DNA from: CAVPMW01 sp963706515
GTDB lineage: Bacteria; Chloroflexota; Anaerolineae; Anaerolineales; UBA4823
NCBI GenBank assembly: GCA_963706515.1
Contig: CAVPMW010000013.1
Location: 1 to 64,000, forward strand
Direction: 5' to 3'
DNA length: 64,000 nucleotides
Shown here: positions 46,463 through 57,628 of the stretch, piece by piece
How positions within the stretch are numbered: position 1 is the stretch's first letter
How the letters are laid out: each line of letters opens with the position of its first letter
Translations under genes and position numbers: made by a program
Notes under the pieces: generated by a model
What the model was told of the DNA's origin: nothing
Databases searched by the model: none
What the model saw: only the letters and a program-made list of their open reading frames with translations

Positions 46463-47263
46463 CTACTCACCCTTGAAAAACTCAATCAGTACAGGAGCCA
46501 GCACATCCAGGGAGACGTCATGGGTCTGGCCCTCCAACGTCCGCTGCTGTGAATTGGGTATGGCCTCAGCGAGCAGCATTGCCGTGCGATGCATGAAAGG
46601 CATCATCTCGAGATTCGCGCCCCCGTGCATCAAGAGCACGGGCACACGCATGGCGGCTGCCCGTCCGGTGGGCACAGCCCGGTCATTGCCGATTGCGGCT
46701 GCATCGTACGCCAGGGTAGGCGCGACGGCCTCGAACATCGGCCACACGGGTGCCTGGCGCATCCCATCGATCTGCTCGGCAGGCGTGCCTACGAGCTGCA
46801 TGAACAACACCACAGCATCACCCCGGCGACCGGCAGCCAGCGAATCGACGAGATTTTTCCGGTATTCTACCCAAACCTGCCGGGTGGATTCGTCAGCATT
46901 GTAGGGCGGCTCGTACATTGCCAGCTTCTTGATCTTGGCGCCGAGCTGGATCGCTGCTTCGAGGGCCAGGCAGGCGCCTGAAGATGTGCCAAATACGAAT
47001 GCCTCGCCGCCAGCTTCCTGGATGAGCGCGTCGATATCTTCCACTTCGCGCGCGAGCGCATATGGCAGGGTATCGCTGCTTTCGCCGCGCCCGCGGCGGT
47101 CGTAGATGTATACCGTGAAGTGCGGCGCGAGCAGTGCAGCCAGACCCGGCATTGGGCCGAAGTTCCGGTAGCAGATTGCCCCGTCCACCAGGATCAGCGG
47201 CAGCCCGCTGCCTTGCTTTTCATAAGAAATTTCCGTCCCGTCTTTCGAGATCACCTTACTCAT
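46463..47263 (-). CDS. Alpha/beta hydrolase
   Basis: 266 residues. LPLILVDGAICYRNFGPMPG, YIYDRRGRGESSDT, nucleophile elbow VFGTSSGACLALEA, acid region VPVLLMHGGANLEMM and catalytic His in GQTHDVSLDVLAP. Intact. A typical single-domain hydrolase of the type often annotated as putative esterase; the substrate is not evident. Forty-seven bases downstream of the flavoprotein gene on the same strand, perhaps co-transcribed with it. Confidence 0.9.
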   Translation of the reverse strand: MSKVISKDGTEISYEKQGSGLPLILVDGAICYRNFGPMPGLAALLAPHFTVYIYDRRGRGESSDTLPYALAREVEDIDALIQEAGGEAFVFGTSSGACLALEAAIQLGAKIKKLAMYEPPYNADESTRQVWVEYRKNLVDSLAAGRRGDAVVLFMQLVGTPAEQIDGMRQAPVWPMFEAVAPTLAYDAAAIGNDRAVPTGRAAAMRVPVLLMHGGANLEMMPFMHRTAMLLAEAIPNSQQRTLEGQTHDVSLDVLAPVLIEFFKGE

Positions 47264-47310
47264 TAATTTCTTCCTTTCCCAAAAAAGACGATTCCTTCAG
47301 CAACCACCCC

Positions 47311-48495
47311 TCAGCTCCCGGTGAGACGCCCTCTTAATTCTTCAGGAGTGAAGGGACCCCGTTCGCCGATCAATTTACGCCCGGCATTGACCTGCCCCAA
47401 TACGTTCCAGAGCAGCACGCCGCGCACTCGCCCATCATTAAGGTAATAGATCACGCCTCGTTTAAAAGGCTCCTGCCAGTCGATGAAAGTCTCCAATCTA
47501 GCGTCGAGCTCGCCTACCGCTTCATAACCCAGCTCGAACAGGTCAGAATAGAAATAGGGCAGGTGGTGGTAAGGACTCGGGGCATCGGAGGCCATGTTTT
47601 GACCCGCCCGCTTGCCCATCGAATTGGCGTTATCCTCGTGCTCGACCCGCATAGTTTTATCGAGCAGCGGGTTATAGAATTTCGCAATATCTCCGGCAGC
47701 ATAGATATCCGGTTGGCTGGTGTGCAGGAATTCATCGACCAGGATGCCGTTGTCCTGTTTCAACCCTGCAGAGTCAGCCAGCTCGGTATTCAAACGGATG
47801 CCGATCCCGGCAATGATTTCATCGGCGATGACCTCCCTGCCAGATTTCGTTTTGAGCGCCAGCCGGCCGTCTTGCCTCTCGACGTCCACCGGCATTTCTC
47901 CGGAGAGCACTTCCACCCCTTTTTTGCTGAAATATTCGTTGATATAGAGCGAAATCTCAGCAGGGAAGACCTTCCCACCAATGCCAGAGTCAGGGAAGAC
48001 CATCACCACGCTTTGACCCTGCATCTTCAAGGCCGCAGCAACCTCCGAGCCGATAAACCCGCCGCCGATAATGAGGTAGCGGTGTTTTACCTGTGTCTCG
48101 GCGCGCAAGCGCTGGTAGTCGTCCACGGTGCGGTAGTAGTGGACCAATCCCTCGCCGTACGGCAGCTGGCGCGGCGATCCGCCGGTGGCGACCAATAATT
48201 TATCGTACGTATAAGTCTCTCCCTGGTCATCGATCACCTGCCTGGCGTCTGGATCCAACGCAGTGGCTCGCCTGCCCAGGTGCAGGCTGACTTCGTGATG
48301 GTCCACCTTGCGCCAGATCTTCTCGATGGGCTGGCCGCGCCACAAGCCCTTGCTCAACGGCGGGCGATTGTATGGTGGGTGGTTCTCGGCGCAGATGAGA
48401 CCGACTGCTCCTTCTGGATCCATCTGCCGAATGCCGCTTACGGCGGAAGCAGCCGTCATCCCGCCGCCGATGATCAGATAACGATAATTTGGCAT
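47311..48495 (-). CDS. FAD-dependent NAD(P) oxidoreductase (ferredoxin-reductase/AIF-like)
   Basis: 394 residues from MPNYRYLIIGGGMTAASAVS. FAD site GGGMTAASA, PYNRPPLSKGLWRG motif, second dinucleotide site YLIIGGGFIGSEVAAALKMQ for NAD(P)H, and FAD-binding DIYAAGDIAKFYNPLL. The C-terminal domain (FKRGVIYYLNDGRVRGVLLW) is the reductase-C type of the AIF and ferredoxin-reductase group. It likely passes electrons from NAD(P)H to a ferredoxin, rubredoxin or quinone. Intact and complete. Confidence 0.92.
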   Translation of the reverse strand: MPNYRYLIIGGGMTAASAVSGIRQMDPEGAVGLICAENHPPYNRPPLSKGLWRGQPIEKIWRKVDHHEVSLHLGRRATALDPDARQVIDDQGETYTYDKLLVATGGSPRQLPYGEGLVHYYRTVDDYQRLRAETQVKHRYLIIGGGFIGSEVAAALKMQGQSVVMVFPDSGIGGKVFPAEISLYINEYFSKKGVEVLSGEMPVDVERQDGRLALKTKSGREVIADEIIAGIGIRLNTELADSAGLKQDNGILVDEFLHTSQPDIYAAGDIAKFYNPLLDKTMRVEHEDNANSMGKRAGQNMASDAPSPYHHLPYFYSDLFELGYEAVGELDARLETFIDWQEPFKRGVIYYLNDGRVRGVLLWNVLGQVNAGRKLIGERGPFTPEELRGRLTGS

Positions 48496-48563
48496 GCCCA
48501 CCTCCTGAAACAGACCAATCTTATCATATTCATTTTTTTCAGGTAAGGAAAAACCTCCTGTTT

Positions 48564-48613
48564 CGAAAACGAGATACAGGTGGCGCTTTAGCGCCACCTG
48601 TATCTCGTTTTCG
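48564..48613. terminator. Perfect 23-24 bp stem hairpin, terminator-like
   Basis: CGAAAACGAGATACAGGTGG + CGC, loop TTTA, exact complement. Twenty-nine bases downstream of the stop of the META/PKD gene (leftward). Arms closely resemble those at 52341. Confidence 0.75.
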
Positions 48614-48641
48614 GATTATATACTCCGCCAAGCTAGACGGG

Positions 48642-51600
48642 CTATTTGGGCTTGGCTGTGCCGACCTGGAAGTAGCTCAGACTTCCATTGCCGCCGCTCA
48701 GGTTGAGCGTGTTCCCCTGGATTTGTCCAGTCGTTACTGCTCCCAGGGTAGCCAGGTAGGAATTCTCCTGATCCATTACATTGGACGAACAAGATACCTT
48801 GGTGTTAGCTGCCACAGAGCTCATGGTGATGGCATAAGTGCCATCCTCATTCTGAGCGGCTGTGTACGAACCCGAATAGGAGTTGCAGCCGGCAAAACCG
48901 GCAATTTGACCGCTCAAAAACTGCAGGGTGATCGCGGTGCCAGGTTGTGCGCTCTGCAGCGACCAGACGACCGTATTCAAGCGGGCGTTGATGCTGATCG
49001 GTTGGGTTGCCTGGCTGGTCTGACCATAGGCATCGGTGACGACCAGCTGCACAGAATAGCTGCCAGGCTGGTTGTAGATCGTGGTCGCCTGAGGGCTGCT
49101 CGCTGGTCCTGCAGAAGTGCCATCTCCGAAGTTCCAGGCGTAGCTGGTGATCGGGCTGCTCCCCGCGGTGGAGGCTGAGCCGTTGAAGCTGACCGGCTCA
49201 CCGACGAAACCGCTGGTGGCGCCCTGGATGACTGCCTTGGGCGGCACTGCAGGCACCGGTGTTGCAGTCGGAGGTGGGGGCAGAGTTTCGGTCGGAGGCA
49301 GTGCTGTCTCTGTTGGAGGAAGGGCAGTCTCAGTCGGCGGGAGAGGCGTCTCGGTTGGAGGGGGTGGCGGGGTATCTGTTGGCTTGGGCGTCTCGGTTGG
49401 CGGCGGCGGCTGGGTTGGGGTAGGCTGACCGGGTTGGGCTGTCACGGTGGGCAGCGAGGGCTCGTGAGTGGCAGTCGGAGGCTGTGGCTGGCTGGTCGCG
49501 GTGGGCTGTGCAGGCTGCTGTGTGGCGGTTGGCTGCGGGGCTGACGTGGACGTCGCCGTGGGAGGAGCTGTCGTCGCCGTCGGCACAGCCGTGGGCACAG
49601 CCGTTGGCGTCGCGGGCAGGCTAACTGTGACTGTGGCTTTGGTCGAGCCGCGATAACCGACCTGGTCGGTAACCGTCATCTGCACGACATAGCTGCCAGC
49701 CAGGGTATAGGTATGCTTGACCACCGGGCCATTGCGCCCGTCCGCCATCGCCGAAATCCCAGTCCCACGAAATGATCGGCACCGGACCGCTCGATTTACT
49801 TCCATCGAATGTGACGGATTGCCCAATCAGCGGTTGGGACGGGGTGATGACCATGACCGCGGTAGGGGGCACGATCTCGTTCGGGCGGTTGACGGGGGTC
49901 ATCGCAAAATTCAGCACGCCCTGGCTGCCGACGATCTGCATGGCGGTATCTGCTACCGTATAGGTCTGGGCTGAGCCAAGGATCGCCATCATGGCGTTCT
50001 CCTGGTTGGTCGCCGCATTATTGGGGCAGGGGTTGCTGCCGCGGGTCAGAGTCGTGACGCGCAGCTGGTTGATATCTGTGGTGTAGGTGCCGTTGAGATT
50101 GTTGCAGCCGGTAAAGCCGCTGAGTACGCCATTGGGGGCAAAGAACAGGCTGGCTTCGGCTGAGCCCCGCACGCTGGGTTGGTCGTTATAGGAGTACAAG
50201 AACCAGGTGATGTTTTGCAGCAGGTGCGTCTGGTCCGCGGCGCTGGCAGGAGGCTGGCTCATGTAGGTCAGAGGTCCCTGCCCGGTGTTGATGATCAGCT
50301 GGTCGCCGGTTACCCAATATCCATATGAAGTAGAGAGGGCCTTCATGTAGCTCTGCTCTTGCAGCATGACGCCAGTGGGTTGTGAGCAGGTCTGCAATGA
50401 GGTGAGTGTAGTCTGCATGCCCAGCGACTCGCCAAAGGTTGCCTGATAGCTGTTGCATCCAGCCGTTCCGCTGAGCGTGCCGGACTGGTTATCCGGGTTA
50501 ATCGTGACCAGGGCGGTTACCAGCGCGCCGGGGATAACCGGTATATCGTTGATCGCCCACAAATACCAGGAAGTATTGTTGAGCTCTTCGAGCGGTTTCT
50601 TCTGGGCTACGTCGAGCATCGTCCCTTCGAAGACCAGGGCTTGCTTGTTGTCGTCGTAGGGTATGACCAGAGAATTGCCGACGATCCGATAGATAGTGGC
50701 GGAATTCAGCGCCTGGAAATACTCCTGCTCAGCCTTATCTTGAGCAATGCGAGCAAGGATTATGCGTCTTCTGCGGCAGGTTAATCTTTATCTCTGTCGT
50801 GCTCGCCGTAAACGCCGCCGCGTATTCGTTGCATCCAGTGGTTCCGGCAACCACCCCGGTAGGTACGCCAGGGTTGCGGGTGAACTGGGCGGTAAAGTTG
50901 CTGCCCTGGACTGGGGGTTTAAGGTTATTCAGCTCACCCACGCCGGTCAACACCCACAGTGCAGCTTGCAGGGGAGTGCGGTTGGCAACGAAGGTAAGCG
51001 TCCCCGCCCCGGTGGACAAAAGAAGCTGGTTGCCGAATATCTGGTAGCTTTGAGTCAACTCCAATGCGGTGAGATAGGATTGCTCTGCCTGCATGACAGG
51101 CTCTTCGCAGGCTTTAAAGGTGCTTACGGGTGGGTCAATCGTCAGGCTGCTGCCGCTAAGGGTGTAGCCGGCGTTGTAGATGTTGCAGCCGGCGCTCCCG
51201 CTTACATTTCCAGTATCCGTTCCTTGGGTTGGCACAAATAACGCAGTAATCTCGATATCTTCAGCGAAGCGGGGAACCGTTTAGAGCCGACAGGCTCCAC
51301 TCGGTGCCGGTCAGCGGCAGGCTGGCGGAGGTGTAGTTTAACGCGCTGCTGCCATTATCGTAGGTAATGGTCAATTTCGAGCCGGTAATCTGGTAGGTGA
51401 AATGCTCCTTGCAGCGCCGTAAGATAGGCTGATTCGATCTCCGATCCGGGTACGCAGGCCATAGCCGTCGAGGCAAGTGTCCCGACCAGGATCTGGCTGC
51501 CGTTCAAGCTGTACCCTCCGGCGTAGGTATTGCAGCCTGAATTGCCGCTAACGGTGCCTTCCTGGGTGAAAACCGCAGTGATCACGCTGCCTGCCGGCAC

Positions 51601-52206
51601 AGCCGAGGGTGCACTCGGGTTTCCATACGAGATCAGCACCCATTCTGTGTCCGTCAGGGTAGCCTGGCTGGGGGTATAAACCAGCTTCGCGGATAGGCTG
51701 CGCCGAAATCATAGGTGATCTCCAGGCGACCTTCGGCTGTTGAATGAGAAAGTCTGGGCTTTACCGAGGGCGCCCAAATAGGCATTTTCAAGCTCCATCC
51801 CCTGCTCGCACGCCATGCGCGTGGTGGCAATGGCGGGGTTGACGGTCAGCGTCCCGTTAGAAGAAGCCTGGTACTCTGCTGTGTAGTTATTGCAGCCGCC
51901 CGATCCGCTGAGCGTACCATCCGGGTTGAACTCGGCGGTGATGACAGTTCCCGCAGGGACGACGGTCGGGTTTTGGGCGTCTCCCAGACCGACCAGCACC
52001 CAGGTGGTGTTGTAGAGCTGCTCGACCGGGATCTCGGGCAGAGGGGTAGGTGTTGCCAGGGGAGCCCGCGTGGGTGCGGGAGCAGGGAGCGTTGGAGCTG
52101 GCGCCGGCTGGCAGGCTGCCAGGAGGATGGCCCCGAGGAGTAAAATCGAAGGCAGGATCGTCTTCCGATGTGTAAGGGCGGTTTTATGTCGGTTTGAAAT
52201 GGACAT
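48642..52206 (-). CDS. Giant secreted lipoprotein with seven META-like and two PKD domains (several frameshifts)
   Basis: About 1,190 residues. Signal peptide with lipobox ILLAACQP, then META-like units each marked by a GCN motif: GGCNNYTAEY, SGCNTYAGGY, AGCNIYNAGY, TGCNEYAAAF, AGCNSYQATF, TGCNNLNGTY and, at the C terminus, AGCNSYSGSY. Each has a second Cys about 25 residues later (for example TTRMACEQ), so a disulphide per domain is likely. Two PKD domains (WDWDFGDG and YAWNFGDG) flank a Pro/Thr linker of about 110 residues. Frames change near 51720, 51380, 51250, 50730 and 49750. META domains occur in heat-shock (HslJ) and secreted proteins. This multiple array suggests a surface adhesin or binding scaffold. 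Confidence 0.82.
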
Positions 52207-52340
52207 TTAAGATCTCCTTGAACAGAATTCCCGTCGATCAAAAGAAAATACGGCGTAAGGCAATCCCGTCGGGAAATCCCGTTGCCAAATTTTACCCTAT
52301 TTTGGTCGGATAATTGCGGCAGGAGGTGGGGGATTCTATT

Positions 52341-52391
52341 CCGAAAACGAGGATCAGGTGGCGCATTGCGCCACCTGATCCTCGTTTTTGG
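52341..52391. terminator. 24-bp stem hairpin, terminator-like
   Basis: CCGAAAACGAGGATCAGGTG + GCGC, spacer ATT, complement with one difference. Thirty-two bases past the stop of the FAD oxidase gene (leftward). Confidence 0.75.
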
Positions 52392-52422
52392 ATAGTTCCC
52401 CGGTCAGTCGGGGTGGAACAAG

Positions 52423-53824
52423 CTAAGTGCGCAAAGCTGCCGCCGTGACGCCCGGCTTGATGTTCTGGTTCACACGGAACAGGTTGTCCGGGTCATACTT
52501 GGCCTTGATGGCTGCCAGGCGGGGATAGTTATCGCGATAGGCAGACTTCACCCGCTCCTCACCTTCGTCCATGATCATGTTCACGTAGCCACCCCCGGCT
52601 GAGGAAGGGTGCATCGCCTGCCAATACTCCTTCGCCCAGGAGATCGTGCGGGTGTTGTTAGCCGGGTCGGGATCCACGCCCACCACGACCTGGGTGTATT
52701 TTGCTTCGCGGTAGTTCCAGGCGGTATCCTGTGCGCCCTACCCGCTGAGCCGCGCCGGTGAGCGGGTATAAATGGACGGTGGAATGCACTGATGGCAGCT
52801 GCTTGGCGTGCTCGATGTGCTGGTCGATCATCGCGTCGCTCAGCTCGGTGAAGAGGTCGGAATTCCAGTACCACTGCAGCCCGGCGGGATACAATCCGTC
52901 GAACATGCTCTGCAAGGCGGGAAGGGGGATCGGACCGGCAAAATCTATCGCCGGTGGGGCAATCTTGCGGATCGGTTTGAAAACTTCATCGGCTTTATTC
53001 AAATCGCCGGTGTAGCACCAGACGATCACGGGCATTTTCTTGAGCTGGTGCTCCTTGGGGAACATATCCACAGGCGGCACAGTGTGGAAGCCGAACCAGC
53101 CGTTGAGCTCTTCGGGTCCGGTGAGGATCTGGTCACGCCAGAAGCGCATCACCTTTTGCGCAGCTTCCATCGGCCAGAAGATTGGCCCCCCGTAAACCAT
53201 ACTGACGGGTCGTCCCCGGAACAGGAAAGAGGTGACTGCGCCGAAGTTGCCGCCGCCACCGCGCACAGCCCAGAACAGGTCCCGGTTTTCTTCCACGCTG
53301 GCAGTGACGAAGTGACCGTCGGCAAGGACCATGTCCACGCTCAGCAGGTTATCGATCGTCAAGCCATATCGCCGGGTGAGATAGCCCACGCCGCCGCCGA
53401 GGGTCAGCCCGCCCACGCCGGTCGTCGAAAGAAAGCCAGTGGGCACTGCCAGCCCAAACGGATGGGTCGCGTGGTCCACGTCGCCCCAGGTAGCGCCGCC
53501 CTCTACGCGGACCGTGCTGTTCTGCGGATCGACGCGAATGCCGCGCATGCGTACGAGATCGATGACCAGGCCGTCATCGCAGGTGCCCAGGCCTGCTCCA
53601 TTATGACCGCCGCCGCGCACAGCCAACGGCAGGCGATTCTCGCGGGCGAAGTTCACTGCGGCAATGACGTCCGCCGCATCCACGCATTGGACGATGAGCG
53701 CTGGATGCTTGTCGATCATGGCGTTATAGACTTTACGGGCCGCCTCATAGCTTTCGCTGCGCGGGGTGATCAGCGCGCCGCGAACCTGAGCCTGAAGCAC
53801 CTGGACCTGTTGGTCGCTTAACAT
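52423..53824 (-). CDS. FAD-linked oxidase with berberine-bridge C terminus (one frameshift)
   Basis: About 467 residues, start MLSDQQVQVLQAQVRG behind GGAGG. The FAD-PCMH domain is clear: RLPLAVRGGGHNGAGLGTCD with the His that links FAD, VRVEGGATWGDVDHATHPFG, STTGVGGLTLGGGVGYLTRR. The second cysteine link of true berberine bridge enzymes is absent (FLSTTGVGG), so FAD should be mono-covalent. After a shift near 52740 the C-terminal BBE segment KYDPDNLFRVNQNIKPG completes the active site. Oxidises a sugar, alcohol or alkaloid-like compound with O2; substrate unknown. Confidence 0.88.
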
Positions 53825-53997
53825 TGGATACCTCCAAACGAGTTTAATGCACTGAAAAAAATAATTATTGACCAATATCATAATAAATATCAGAAAACAA
53901 CCTGCCGTGCATCGGCACAAATGCCTAATATTGGTAGGAATTACGCAGTTGAGGGAAAAATGCAATTCCTCAACAAACTGAGTATGTCTTAAATGAA

Positions 53998-56386
53998 TTA
54001 AACGAGGTTGAATATCTGTGCATGGTAGGCGGCTGCGGTGCGTGTAGTCACATCTAACTTGCCGTAAATTGAACGCAGGTGAGCGTGCACGGTGCGGCGA
54101 CTGATGACGAGCTGGTCGGCAATCTCCTGGTTGCTTTTCCCCAGGCTCACCAGGCGCAGTACATCCAGCTCGCGTTCAGTCAGGGCTGAAGTACCAGCCG
54201 GTCTGACGCCGGGAGGCTCATCTCAGGCGGGCGCTGACTGCCGATATCTCAGCGTTTACCTGGGCTTGATTCAGCCCGCGCCCGGCCTCCCAGGCGTGGG
54301 AGAATGCAGTCTCGCCTAGCTCGTTGCGCAGCGCTTCAACCAGATTGGCAGAGCGCTGCAATTCATAGGGAAAGATGACCGTGTTATTCAGGCTGCGTTG
54401 GAGGTCTGCTTGACCGAGCAGCCTGGCAGCTCGCTCCTTTTGCCCTGCATGGCTGGCTAAAACCGCGAATTGGATCAGGAACGAGGCCGATAGTTTTTCG
54501 GGTTCCGAGTCAAATTTACTTGATCCGAGAAATTTCTGCATCGCACCGCGAAGTTGCCCAGACCGAGCAGCGCATAACCCCAATAGTCCAGAGCATAATC
54601 CAAATAATTTATATTTCCAATTTCTCGCATCAAATTTGCCATCGGTTCTAACCAGCCGATAGCCTGCTCGAATTCAGCCTTATGCAGCGCCACTGTCCCC
54701 AGGCGAGAGAGTGCCCAACCCTGCCCGATGATGTTATTCTGCTCTCGGAACAGGGATAAGCTCTTCTCGAGACAGGTCTGCGCTTCATCGTATCGTTCTT
54801 GCAGACCGTAAGAATGACCAAGCCCTACCAGGGCATATCCTGCAATCTCAGAATCGTGCATTTCCGCGGCGATGGCGATTGCGGCTTCGGCAGCCTTTAT
54901 CGCATTTTGATAATCGGATAGCCTTAAAACGATATGCTCAGCAACGCCAGCGCTCTCCCGCGAATACGCCTCACGGATGGATCTGCTGTCTTTGGATGGT
55001 TGATGAGGTTTTGGAAAATTGTGATGCTCTCGGTAACCAAACGTGCATTCTGCCAGAACATAAACAACCCGTTCACCAGGCGCAAACCGAGCTCGATATT
55101 TCCATCTGTCAGCGCCCATTCCAGGGCATAACGGATGTTGTCCAGCTCGTGCCGTGTCCGGCGCAGCCAGGTATGGTATTCGAGTGAATGGAGTCCATCC
55201 CAGACACGCTCCGCCAGACCGGCGTAATACGCCAGATGGCTGTCGTGCATCCGGAGGAATTCACCCGACCTGGCAAGCAATTCTCCCGCGTACTGCCTCA
55301 CAGGCATGAGCATTCCGTATCTTGCCCTGGGCGGTCTGGCGATCGTCCATGCGGACGATCAGGGATTGGTCGAGCAGCCTCTCGTGAATATCGATCATTT
55401 GACCAGGGGACTCCGGTTCAATCTGTGCGACCTGCTCAGCCGCTTCGAGAGGTCCAACCTCCGTGAAAGACGCCAAGGCGGCGGAATAACGCCTTTTCAG
55501 GCTCGGTCAGTAGGGAAAAACTCCAGTCAAATGCGACGTGTAGGTTCTGGTGGCGGGGGATCAGCGTCGGGCTGGAGCTGTAAAGCAGCTGAAACATATC
55601 GCCCAACCGCTCGGCAATCCCCTCAGCGGTGAGGGCCCGGGCACGTGCGGCTGCCAGCTCGATCGCCAAAGGGATGCCATCCAAAAGCTGGCATATCCGT
55701 AAGACGGCGCGGCTGTTTCGTTCGTTGACCGTGAAGAATGGATCGGTGGCAGCTGCCCGGTCTGCGAATAAACGCACGGATTCACACTGCACCAGGTTAG
55801 TCAAGGGTATATCTTCACCGGGGTTGATAATTTCGAGGGTAAAACAGGAAATATTTTCTCGCCAAAGATATTGAGCGGCGCCCTGCTGGTAGCCAGAATT
55901 ACGATACCCGGACAGCTCGTGAGCAGGCTTTCTGCCAGCCGGGCGCAAGCGTCGCTTAGATGCTCGCAATTATCGATCAGTAATAAAGCCTTGTGGGTGC
56001 GCAGCGCCTCAGCCAGCGATTCATGCAGCGCGAGATGAGGGGATTCGGTCAGGTTCAGCTCGGTAAATATCGTATGAGCAATGAGATCGGGCTCATTGAT
56101 GCCTGCCAGCCCGATAAACCAGATGCCATCCGGAAAATGTGCCGCCAGATCACCCGAACCGGCGATATGTAGGGCTACCTCAATTGCCAGGCGGGTCTTT
56201 GCCGCAACCGCCGACCCCGGTAAGGGTTATCAGGCGGTAATGTTGCAAATTTGCAGTATTAATTGGATGAGCTACGCCATCCGCCGCGCGGGAATTATCC
56301 AGCAATAACCCGGTCAGGGATGTAATTTCACGCTCGCGACCGATAAAACGGGTCAGCGGAATCGGGAGATTATTCGGTAACTTCAT
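53998..56386 (-). CDS. STAND ATPase-TPR-LuxR transcriptional regulator (several frameshifts)
   Basis: About 796 residues. N terminus NLPIPLTRFIGREREITSLT with Walker A TGVGGCGK then, in new frames, LLLIDNCEHLSDACARLAES (Walker B) and LDGIPLAIELAAARARALTA (NB-ARC-like). A TPR middle (AGYALVGLGHSYGLQERYDE; GWALSRLGTVALHKAEFEQA) leads to a C-terminal LuxR HTH (SALTERELDVLRLVSLGKSN, QEIADQLVISRRTVHAHLRS, IYGKLDVTTRTAAAYHAQ). Frames change near 56185, 55900, 55460, 55300, 54550 and 54240. It should bind DNA when a ligand or partner triggers ATP-dependent assembly. Confidence 0.82.
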
Positions 56387-56517
56387 TTTCGCCTTCGATC
56401 CACGTTCAATAACAGGAAAAGGCGTTTATCTTAATATTCAGACAAGTATTATATCTAATATCTGATCTAAGAGGAGCATACAGGCCAACTTTTTTCGATG
56501 CAATTTACCTGATTTGA

Positions 56518-56531
56518 ATAGGATATAATCC
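56518..56531 (+). promoter_or_regulatory. ATAGGATATAATCC box (promoter -10)
   Basis: Contains TATAAT at 56524-56529. The identical 14 bases occur at 29482-29495 ahead of the cyclase gene. It lies about 80 bases before the nucleoside hydrolase ATG. Confidence 0.5.
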
Positions 56532-56610
56532 TCTTCGAGGGGCGGTGCAGGGTCTCGGTTGGGGCGAAACAAACCACATAGCCAGGCGAGAGCAAATCTG
56601 GTATTAGACA

Positions 56611-57604
56611 ATGCAGCAGGAGTTTTGTAAATTGGCAAATAACGTCCATCTGGATACGGATTTAGGCGGGGATATCGACGACCTGTGCGCCCTGGCGATG
56701 CTGCTGCGCTGGCCGGGAGGCCTCCACTTGACCGGAATTACGACCGTTGGCGAGCTTGCAGGGAAGAGAGCCGGGTATGCCCGCTATGCCCTGGCGCTCG
56801 AAGGGCGCCAGGATATTCCGGTTGCAGCCGGCGCCGACGTCGCTCAAGGCTACTATCGCGAGCAGCTGAGCCTTCCCCCTGAGGAAAGGTACTGGCCTGA
56901 GCCGGTCGAACCTTTTTTCACCCCGGCAGGGGAGGCAGTCCAGCTGTTAAAGAAGAGCATCGAGCAGGGGGCGACGATCATCGGCATTGGCCCCTATACG
57001 AATTTGTATCTGCTGGATTTGGAATATCCAGGCATCTTGAGCCAGGCAAAGCTCTTCCTGATGGGCGGCTACGTCTACCCGCCTCGCCCGGGTTTTCCAA
57101 AATGGGGCAACGATTACGATTTCAACATGCAGGTGGACGTAAAGTCGACGAAGCACGTCCTGCTCAATTCGCAGCCTACTCTCGTTCCCTTACCCGTGAC
57201 TGCGGAGACGGCCCTCAGGCGGGCTTACCTGGCAGATTTAGCGGAAGGCAGGCGCATTGGGAGGATTGATTGCCCGTCAGGCTGAAGCTTTCGCGGTAGA
57301 TCATCAGAATGAGCTGAAGTATGGGAAGACCTGCCCCGGGCTGCCGGAAGACATCATTAATTTCCAGTATGATCCGCTTGCCTGCGCGATCGCTCTGGGC
57401 TGGGACGCTGGAGTTGTGATCGAAGAGATTCCGCTGGCGATCGAGGAAAATGATGGCTGGCTCGTCGAACGCATCGATCCGGCGGGGAAACCTTTTCCGG
57501 TGGTAACCAGGGTGGACGGCGAGCGCTTTAACGAGTTCTGGCTCGATGTGCTCACCCGTGGCGATTCCGTTCAGGATAGAGAAAACCCGATCATTAATTC
57601 CTAA
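56611..57604 (+). CDS. Nucleoside hydrolase (IUNH family, one frameshift)
   Basis: About 331 residues joined at about 57255. The calcium and ribose site DTDLGGDIDDLCALAMLLRW is intact; further landmarks are GIGPYTNLYLLDLEYPG, AKLFLMGGYVYPP, NDYDFNMQVDVKST and, after the shift, YDPLACAIALGWD, whose Asp closes the metal site. It splits nucleosides into base and ribose. A BMP-type nucleoside importer is encoded at 17-22 kb, so both may serve purine salvage, though they are not in one operon. Confidence 0.9.
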
Positions 57605-57628
57605 TGGTCCTTCGGGGGATTTACAATC

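Noticed and set aside
52808..53821. Open frame of 337 codons on the plus strand
   Set aside because: Antisense shadow of the FAD oxidase, whose motifs on the minus strand are unmistakable.
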